Assembly: GCA_030540535.1 (NCBI GenBank)
Contig: JAUNWB010000103.1
Location: 1-5,681 of the forward strand
Reading direction: 5' to 3'
From: Elusimicrobiales bacterium
Lineage (GTDB): Bacteria > Elusimicrobiota > Elusimicrobia > Elusimicrobiales > Elusimicrobiaceae
DNA length: 5,681 nt
Within the stretch, counting starts at the first letter, position 1; the number at the start of each line of letters is the position of its first letter. Under the pieces are notes generated by a model that saw nothing but the letters and a program-made list of their open reading frames with translations, ran no database searches and was not told the origin of the DNA. The position numbers and the translations under genes are program-made. This document shows, piece by piece, positions 1 to 3,438 of the stretch.

Positions 1-21
1 GAGGGCTAGGCCCGTATTGAG

Positions 22-50
22 AAAAACCCCCAGCTACGCTGGGGGATATT
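22..50 (-). terminator. Intrinsic terminator hairpin, leftward
   Basis: A perfect 8-bp stem (27-34 with 38-45, CCCCCAGC/GCTGGGGG) encloses a 3-nt loop. On the minus strand it is followed directly by five Ts (complement of 22-26), the standard intrinsic terminator form. On the plus strand it is followed only by a mixed A/T stretch (46-55), so it may work weakly in both directions. Either it ends a leftward transcript starting within 46-250, where no gene is recognisable, or it closes a rightward gene lying just outside the window. Confidence 0.65.
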
Positions 51-150
51 TATTTGTATATCTTACAGCACACCCAAGCGGGAGCCCGGGGAGTTTCACT
101 TCACCCGTTTTTTCCCGTCCGCACACAAACCCAAACGCTGTTTCCCCGGG

Positions 151-204
151 TAGGGCCTAGAAAAATATAGGCCCAAATTCCGCCGGTCCTAGGACCAAAG
201 ACCC
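151..204 (+). repeat. TAGGGCC...GGTCCTA inverted-repeat element, copy A
   Basis: Arms are 151-157 and 185-191, seven pairs including one G-U, with the nested hairpin 153-159/168-174 competing. TAGGACCAAAGACCC (190-204) differs by one substitution and one gap from the reverse complement of 3375-3390, which is the right arm of the hairpin upstream of the large gene at 3435. The two elements therefore appear related. Whether this is a genome-wide dispersed repeat or a regulatory element cannot be decided from two copies. Confidence 0.45.
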
Positions 205-225
205 TCGTAAATTTATGCTTAAAAA

Positions 226-250
226 GCGATACTGGTAATATAAGAGAGGG
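226..250 (+). promoter_or_regulatory. GCGATACT-TAATA motif and ribosome-binding site of the 215-aa gene
   Basis: GCGATACTGGTAATA (226-240) is followed by a purine-rich Shine-Dalgarno site, GAGAGGG (244-250), four bases before the ATG at 255. TAATAT at 236-241 with TG at 233-234 resembles an extended -10 box. As a promoter it would start transcription inside the ribosome-binding site, so a -10 role is doubtful. The same GCRATACT-TAATA-SD arrangement occurs at 3410-3429 before the other exported protein gene. Confidence 0.45.
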
Positions 251-254
251 ACTT

Positions 255-902
255 ATGAAAAACATTCTTTTTATTTTAATCGCTTGTTTAATGGTTACGA
301 TGGTGAAAGCCGCTCCGACGGCGGATATGGTCAATAAACGCGATGTAATGGTCCGCTTTTACAGCCTGCAGAAACGGAATGCCGAAATGGGTGAAAAATT
401 TTTGGCCGCCGTAAAAGCCGGCGACGTGCAAACCCTCGGCGAATTGGAATCCATCGCCCAAGACCCCTCTTATTTGATGGCGACGGACAAATTCGGCAAC
501 AATGCTTTTCACCTGGCCAAAGACGCTTCCACCTTGCAGGCCGTCGCCCGCTCCATCCGCAATTTGTACAAGAACGAATTTCCGACAAAAATCCTCGCTT
601 TGAAAAACCAGGCCAACGAATCCGGCGTTATTCCCGCCGTGCAGGCGGTGTTTGATTTGCGCCCCGGCAAATTCTTTGTCCTGTTGGAACAGACCGATTT
701 ACAGCAAAACATCTTGAAAGTAAAATCGATGCGCAAAGGCGGCGCCCTGGCGGTAGCCGCTTCCGTGGAACAAGATAAAGTGGTAGCCGGCGTTCAGCTG
801 GCCGACGGTTTTACTGCGGCGGATTTCGCCCGCGCCAACCGCAGCGTGGCAGGCATGGATAAAGTGGTGGCGTTCTTTGCCGAATATGCCCCGTACCTGT
901 AA
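255..902 (+). CDS. Secreted 215-aa protein with ankyrin-like segments, function unknown
   Basis: I do not recognise a named family. The protein starts with a Sec signal peptide: a short basic start (MKN), a hydrophobic core (residues 4-17) and a likely signal peptidase I site after VKA (residue 19). C11 follows L-I-A and formally resembles a lipobox, but the preceding stretch is too short, so a soluble periplasmic or secreted product is favoured. Residues 46-100 read as a degenerate ankyrin-type helix-loop-helix unit, with D78-x-F-G-N-N-A-F-H86-L-A at the place of the D-x-x-G-x-T-P-L-H-x-A consensus. A second similar segment lies at the C-terminus (G185-F-T-A-A-D-F-A-R-A-N195). The middle (about 105-180) has alternating hydrophobic and charged residues and no motif I can name. 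The start is set by GAGAGGG at 244-250. Ankyrin-type folds usually bind proteins, so a binding role in the envelope is a guess. The gene stands alone, with a hairpin after it and unrelated genes beyond. Confidence 0.85.
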   Translation: MKNILFILIACLMVTMVKAAPTADMVNKRDVMVRFYSLQKRNAEMGEKFLAAVKAGDVQTLGELESIAQDPSYLMATDKFGNNAFHLAKDASTLQAVARSIRNLYKNEFPTKILALKNQANESGVIPAVQAVFDLRPGKFFVLLEQTDLQQNILKVKSMRKGGALAVAASVEQDKVVAGVQLADGFTAADFARANRSVAGMDKVVAFFAEYAPYL

Positions 903-929
903 TTACTAATAACCGAACGTTTTATCCTC

Positions 930-961
930 ACACCTCCGGCACCCCTCCGGAGGTGTTCCCC
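930..961 (+). terminator. Hairpin downstream of the 215-aa gene
   Basis: A perfect 10-bp stem, ACACCTCCGG (930-939) with CCGGAGGTGT (947-956), has a 7-nt loop and lies 28 bases after the stop codon. The downstream tail is C-rich rather than T-rich, so it is a weak intrinsic terminator by sequence. It may instead stabilise the mRNA 3' end or work with Rho. Confidence 0.5.
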
Positions 962-973
962 GTTTATATGCGT

Positions 974-1005
974 AAAAAAGAAGCTCTCTGTGAAAGAGAG
1001 CTTCT
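974..1005 (-). terminator. Intrinsic terminator of the leftward dgt transcript
   Basis: The stem GAAGCTCTCT (980-989) with AGAGAGCTTC (995-1004) is perfect, extends by one A-T pair (979/1005), and has a 5-nt loop. On the minus strand it runs straight into six Ts (complement of 974-979), a textbook intrinsic terminator for leftward transcription. The only leftward gene upstream of it is dgt, whose stop codon is about 380 bases away. The dgt mRNA should therefore carry the whole tandem array as 3' UTR unless an unseen terminator intervenes. Confidence 0.75.
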
Positions 1006-1013
1006 CAAATATC

Positions 1014-1388
1014 TTACTTGGTTTTCTTACGTGGCCCCGTTAGAAGAAGACGCCTGCCCGCGAAGCCGTTGAGCGTTACTTGGCAACTTTACCAGCATAG
1101 TGTTGCCTCATTAATTAGAAGCCGCTCTCTGAAAAAGCATGGCCCGCAGGGCCTGGCAACTTTATCAGAACAGTGTTGCCCCATTAATCAGAAGTCACTC
1201 TCTGAGAACTTCCGGCCCGCAAGGCTTGGCGACATTACGTTTACAATGTGGCTCCACTAATCAGAGGTCGCTCCCCGGAAATGCGCGGCCTGCAAGGTCG
1301 TTAAGCGTTGCTTGGCGACTTTACCAGCACAGTGTGGCTCCTCTAATCAGAAGTCACTTTCTGAGAACGCCCGGCCCGCAGGGCCCTA
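1014..1388. repeat. Degenerate tandem array of 73-86 bp units between the dgt stop and its terminator
   Basis: Units begin at the repeated heptamer TYAGARG at 1040, 1115, 1188, 1261 and 1347, giving spacings of 75, 73, 73 and 86 bp. A degraded partial unit precedes the first (from about 1014) and the last is cut at the dgt stop. Shared blocks in order are TCAGAAGTCACTCTCTGAGAA, a GGCCCGCARGGC segment, TTGGCRACTTTACCAGCA, and AGTGTKGCYYCAYTAA-like ends. Units at 1040 and 1261 carry an extra 13-bp block (CGTTRAGCGTTRC) that the two units between them lack. Perfect small hairpins GGCCC-GCA-GGGCC occur at 1141-1153 and 1373-1385, and GGCAAC...GTTGCC arms at 1082-1107 and 1155-1180. Spacings of 73 and 86 are not multiples of three, which argues against a repeat protein. 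Whether the array is RNA-level structure, a dispersed intergenic repeat or a neutral duplication is unknown. This array fills most of the gene-free stretch 903-1385. Confidence 0.8.
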
Positions 1389-2510
1389 GCTGAAGAATTT
1401 AATGGAGTTGGGCAAAATTACATCTTCCATTACGTCCAGCGCAAAGGAATCGGTCATCCCGGCAATATAATCGGCGATGATATCATCCACCAAGGCCGGA
1501 TCTTCGCGGTAGACCTTTTTCATGGAGCGCATGTATTTGGCAAAGTTAAAGGCCGTTTGCTTGCCCTCGGCGGTATACGCGTCGTAATCAAACCCATAAC
1601 GTTCAAACAGGCGGCGGAAATACGCAAACAAATCGCGGATACATTTATCGATGGTTTCCTTGCGCTGGCGCATTTGCTGGTTGTGGTAGATGCGTTCGTA
1701 ATTAAAGGTGCGCAGCTGGGAGATAATGGCGAATTTATCGTCGGAAAAGCCGATGCAGTCCCGGTCCTTGGAGTTATTGATAAGGTCCAGCGTCAGCGTG
1801 TTGATAATTTCCCCGTTGGACTCGCCGATTTCTTCGCGCACGGCCTGCGGAATATCCTGTGTGGTAATTAGGTCGGCCTTTACCGCGTCTTCAATATCGC
1901 GGCCCAAATAGGCGATTTTATCCGCCAGGCGCACAACACAGCCCTCGTAAGTGGAAGGCATTTGGTTGCGCCCGGTTATTTTTTCCAAATCGTTGGGTTT
2001 TTCTGCGGGGCGGAGCTGGTTGTTGGCGAAGTCTTCGCCGCAGTGGCAGATAATACCGTCTTTTACGGCAAACGTTAAATTCAGCCCTTCCCCGTAGTTG
2101 GCTAAATGTTCCACCACGCGGTAGCTGTTGAGTTCATGCAAAAAGCGTTTGGGGCGGGTTAAGCAGGCGTCGATGGCACGTTCACCCTCGTGGCCGAAGG
2201 GGGCGTGCCCGATATCATGGCCCAGGCCGATGGCGTAGGCCAGGTCTTCGCTGAGTTCCCATTTGCCGCTTTTGTTGAGGCCGCGGCAGATGGTGGCGGC
2301 GATAGTGGCCACATGAAGCACGTGTTCGATGCGGGTGCAGATATGGTCGTTATTGGGGGCGAAAAACACCTGCGTTTTGTGTTTTAACCGCCGGAAAGGG
2401 AGTGAATGAATGATTTTTGTTTGGTCGCGGAAATATTCGTCGCGCAGGTCCGGCTTGTGCGGATGGGTGCGCCGGAGATAGATTTCTTCGCTAAACGGGT
2501 TTTTTATCAT
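1386..2510 (-). CDS. dgt: dNTP triphosphohydrolase (dGTPase-like, HD domain)
   Basis: This 374-aa cytoplasmic enzyme should hydrolyse deoxynucleoside triphosphates, dGTP in the classical case, to the deoxynucleoside and tripolyphosphate, tuning dNTP pools. Visible family features are the N-terminal R-x-x-x-x-x-x-D-x-R-D-E-Y-F-R-D region, F39-R-R-L-K-H-K-T-Q-V48 (the dGTPase FRRLxxKTQV signature), T59-R-I-E-H63 with the first metal-binding His, G97-H98-D99-I-G-H102 with the catalytic HD pair, H107 in the following loop, and R194-L-A-D197 with the final metal-binding Asp. Length fits the shorter bacterial dGTPase-like class rather than the ~500-aa E. coli enzyme, so the natural substrate range is uncertain. 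Start: the frame stays open upstream to 2732, but that extension overlaps coaD and lacks family sequence. ATG at 2510 gives the expected MIKNPFSEE-type N-terminus. No Shine-Dalgarno site precedes it, so initiation may be leaderless or nearly so. It is divergent from coaD and followed by the tandem array and a terminator at 974-1005. Confidence 0.93.
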   Translation of the reverse strand: MIKNPFSEEIYLRRTHPHKPDLRDEYFRDQTKIIHSLPFRRLKHKTQVFFAPNNDHICTRIEHVLHVATIAATICRGLNKSGKWELSEDLAYAIGLGHDIGHAPFGHEGERAIDACLTRPKRFLHELNSYRVVEHLANYGEGLNLTFAVKDGIICHCGEDFANNQLRPAEKPNDLEKITGRNQMPSTYEGCVVRLADKIAYLGRDIEDAVKADLITTQDIPQAVREEIGESNGEIINTLTLDLINNSKDRDCIGFSDDKFAIISQLRTFNYERIYHNQQMRQRKETIDKCIRDLFAYFRRLFERYGFDYDAYTAEGKQTAFNFAKYMRSMKKVYREDPALVDDIIADYIAGMTDSFALDVMEDVILPNSIKFFS

Positions 2511-2531
2511 AAAATTATGATACCATAATAT
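2506..2531. promoter_or_regulatory. Palindromic AT-rich divergent promoter region between dgt and coaD
   Basis: Two overlapping inverted repeats are visible: ATCATAA (2506-2512) with TTATGAT (2515-2521), and ATTATG (2514-2519) with CATAAT (2524-2529). Promoter-like -10 hexamers lie in both directions: TATGAT at 2516-2521 or CATAAT at 2524-2529 rightward for coaD, and TATCAT (2522-2517) or TATTAT (2530-2525) leftward for dgt. If the leftward TATCAT is used, transcription would begin at about the A of the dgt ATG. No convincing -35 boxes were identified. The symmetry could also be an operator. Function is inferred from position only. Confidence 0.4.
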
Positions 2532-2558
2532 ACAGAGCCCCGCACGGGAGGAAACGCC

Positions 2559-3047
2559 ATGAACACAAAAAAAGCCATCTATACGGGAAGTTTCGACCCG
2601 ATCACCAACGGTCATTTGGATATTATCCGCCGCGCGCGCGATGTTTTCGGCACGCTGAGGGTGCTTGTGATTCCCAACGGAACAAAAAATCCGCTCTTTA
2701 CGTTGGCGGAACGGCGCGCCCTGGCGGAGCAAGCGTTGTTTGCGGAGCCGGGTGTTACTGTTGCCGTGGCGGTTGGCGGTTTGTTGGCGGATTATTTAAA
2801 AGAGTGCGGGTATAACGTAATTGTCCGCGGGCTGCGCAGCGCGCAGGACGTGCCGCACGAATTTACCAATGCTTATTATAACCAGTCTTTCTACCCGGAA
2901 GCCGAAACGGTATTTTTTCCTGCCCGGCCGGAATGGATGTTTGTCAGCTCGTCTGCGGTGCGGGAGGCGGTGCGGTACGGGGCGGACGTGTCCCGTTGGG
3001 TACCGCCGTGTGTGGTGCGCGCTCTCGCTAAAAAATGCTGCAACTAA
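2559..3047 (+). CDS. coaD: Phosphopantetheine adenylyltransferase (PPAT)
   Basis: CoaD transfers AMP from ATP to 4'-phosphopantetheine to give dephospho-CoA, the penultimate step of coenzyme A synthesis, in the cytoplasm. The 162-aa product matches the usual length of about 160. Motifs in order: the nucleotidyltransferase N-terminus Y8-T-G-S-F-D-P-I-T-N-G-H19 with the TxGH ATP-binding motif (T16-H19), K43 in N-P-containing loop T-K-N-P-L-F (substrate-binding Lys of the family), I88-V-R-G-L-R93 with the two conserved arginines, and F128-V-S-S-S132-x-V-R followed by G-A-D-V-S-x-x-V-P, the ISSS motif that binds the ATP phosphates. The start is set by GGGAGG at 2546-2551, seven bases before ATG. 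A terminator follows at 3084-3112, so it is probably a single-gene transcript. The C-terminus ends in a Cys-Cys-Asn, which is not a family feature. Confidence 0.96.
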   Translation: MNTKKAIYTGSFDPITNGHLDIIRRARDVFGTLRVLVIPNGTKNPLFTLAERRALAEQALFAEPGVTVAVAVGGLLADYLKECGYNVIVRGLRSAQDVPHEFTNAYYNQSFYPEAETVFFPARPEWMFVSSSAVREAVRYGADVSRWVPPCVVRALAKKCCN

Positions 3048-3083
3048 GCGGCGCGTATTGGTAAAAAAGTTCTTTTCTAATCT

Positions 3084-3117
3084 AAAAGGCCTATGCAAAA
3101 AATGGGCCTTTTATTTC
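3084..3117 (+). terminator. Intrinsic terminator of coaD
   Basis: AAAAGGCCTAT (3084-3094) pairs with ATGGGCCTTTT (3102-3112), 11 pairs including one G-T, loop GCAAAAA. It is followed by a short T-rich tail, ATTT (3113-3116), after the four Ts of the stem. It lies 37 bases after the coaD stop. The A-rich left arm also makes it usable leftward. Confidence 0.75.
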
Positions 3118-3118
3118 A

Positions 3119-3172
3119 TTGTCCGGCAGGTTAAAAGTTTACTAAAATAAAGGTGGAGACGGATAAAAGGAG
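3119..3172 (+). promoter_or_regulatory. Putative promoter and ribosome-binding site at the head of the large gene's leader
   Basis: TTGTCC (3119-3124), an 18-bp spacer and TAAAAT (3143-3148) form a plausible sigma-70-type promoter just after the coaD terminator. A strong Shine-Dalgarno site, AAGGAG (3167-3172), lies five bases before the ATG at 3178. Transcription from here would give a leader of roughly 280 nt before the large gene at 3435. The -35 box is weak, so the promoter is tentative. Confidence 0.4.
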
Positions 3173-3177
3173 CCTTT

Positions 3178-3438
3178 ATGTACTGCGCCAAAGCGTTACA
3201 ACTTGCGTGCCGGTGCTTGCCCCAGCGGATAAAACCGCAGACGGCGGGGCGGATTTCCGTTTTCCGTGTTGTATCCCCGGCAGTTTTGCAGCAGTCCAAA
3301 CCAATTTCCAGTAGTATTTATTTGCAGTGTAACAGAGTCCCATTTTTGAGTAGGGCCAAAAACCAGTATATTCTGGGTCTTTTGGCCCTACTTTTTTTCG
3401 CATTTGTTTGCAATACTTTAATAGAGGAGATTTTATGA
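3178..3438 (+). CDS. Doubtful 86-codon leader ORF overlapping the large gene by ATGA
   Basis: The product is not recognisable. For the gene: AAGGAG correctly spaced before ATG, and a TGA stop that overlaps the next start as ATGA (3435-3438), the usual sign of translational coupling. Against it: codon choice is mixed, the first half is Cys/Arg/Gln-rich without a pattern, and the hydrophobic stretch near the end (Y66-I-L-G-L-L-A-L-L-F-F-A-F-V79) is what a GC-rich hairpin followed by seven Ts encodes in this frame. If translated, the ribosome would pass through that terminator, a leader-peptide arrangement. If not translated, this is simply a long untranslated leader. A GC-rich nested hairpin (3219-3223 with 3246-3250, 3225-3228 with 3235-3238) lies inside it. 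Confidence 0.3.
   Translation: MYCAKALQLACRCLPQRIKPQTAGRISVFRVVSPAVLQQSKPISSSIYLQCNRVPFLSRAKNQYILGLLALLFFAFVCNTLIEEIL
3350..3398 (+). terminator. Strong intrinsic terminator hairpin just before the large gene (possible attenuator), repeat copy B
   Basis: A perfect 12-bp stem, GTAGGGCCAAAA (3350-3361) with TTTTGGCCCTAC (3380-3391), is capped by a smaller imperfect stem (ACCAG/CTGGGT) and followed by seven Ts (3392-3398). This is a textbook intrinsic terminator, yet it lies 37 bases before the start codon of the large gene and inside the 86-codon ORF. It either ends a short RNA from the leader promoter, with the large gene having its own promoter at 3399-3423, or attenuates a read-through transcript. 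Its TAGGGCC...GGCCCTA arms match the element upstream of the 215-aa gene. Confidence 0.75.
3410..3429 (+). promoter_or_regulatory. GCAATACT-TAATA motif and ribosome-binding site of the large gene
   Basis: GCAATACTTTAATA (3410-3423) is followed directly by GAGGAG (3424-3429), five bases before ATG at 3435. The GCRATACT-TAATA block differs from the one at 226-240 by one substitution and a one-base gap, and sits at almost the same distance from its start codon. It could be a -10 region or a translation-level element. No clear -35 box is seen between the terminator and this motif. Confidence 0.45.

Larger units (their letters stand above)
46..254. other. Non-coding, palindrome-rich region upstream of the 215-aa secreted protein gene
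   Basis: No supported gene is seen here. Directly visible inverted repeats are CCCGGGGA (85-92) with TCCCCGGG (143-150), GGGCCTA (153-159) with TAGGCCC (168-174), and the perfect 12-bp palindrome GGTCCTAGGACC (185-196). TAGGGCC (151-157) can also pair with GGTCCTA (185-191) through one G-U pair, giving an alternative larger hairpin. The regular succession suggests a structured RNA leader or a dispersed repeat rather than coding DNA. The minus-strand reading frame across it is short and has no family resemblance. Confidence 0.5.

Noticed and set aside
255..287. Lipoprotein signal (L-I-A-C at residues 8-11)
   Set aside because: The hydrophobic stretch before Cys11 is too short, and it continues past the Cys to a good signal peptidase I site after residue 19.
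101..334. 77-aa minus-strand reading frame
   Set aside because: It overlaps the signal peptide region of the 215-aa gene in antisense and crosses the palindromic block. It has no family resemblance or ribosome-binding site.
1014..1388. CRISPR array or integron attC array
   Set aside because: There are no short constant repeats with unique spacers. Sequence is similar across whole units, and no GTTRRRY-type core sites or integrase/cas genes are seen.
1018..1393. Two overlapping plus-strand reading frames (1018-1260 and 1139-1393) with repeated Leu/Tyr/Gln-rich peptides across the tandem array
   Set aside because: The peptide repetition only mirrors the DNA repeat. Single units of 73 bp shift the frame, there is no ribosome-binding site, and the second frame runs into the antisense of dgt.
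2511..2732. N-terminal 74-residue extension of the dgt frame
   Set aside because: It is antisense to the coaD start, has no dGTPase family sequence, and an ATG at 2510 gives the expected N-terminus.
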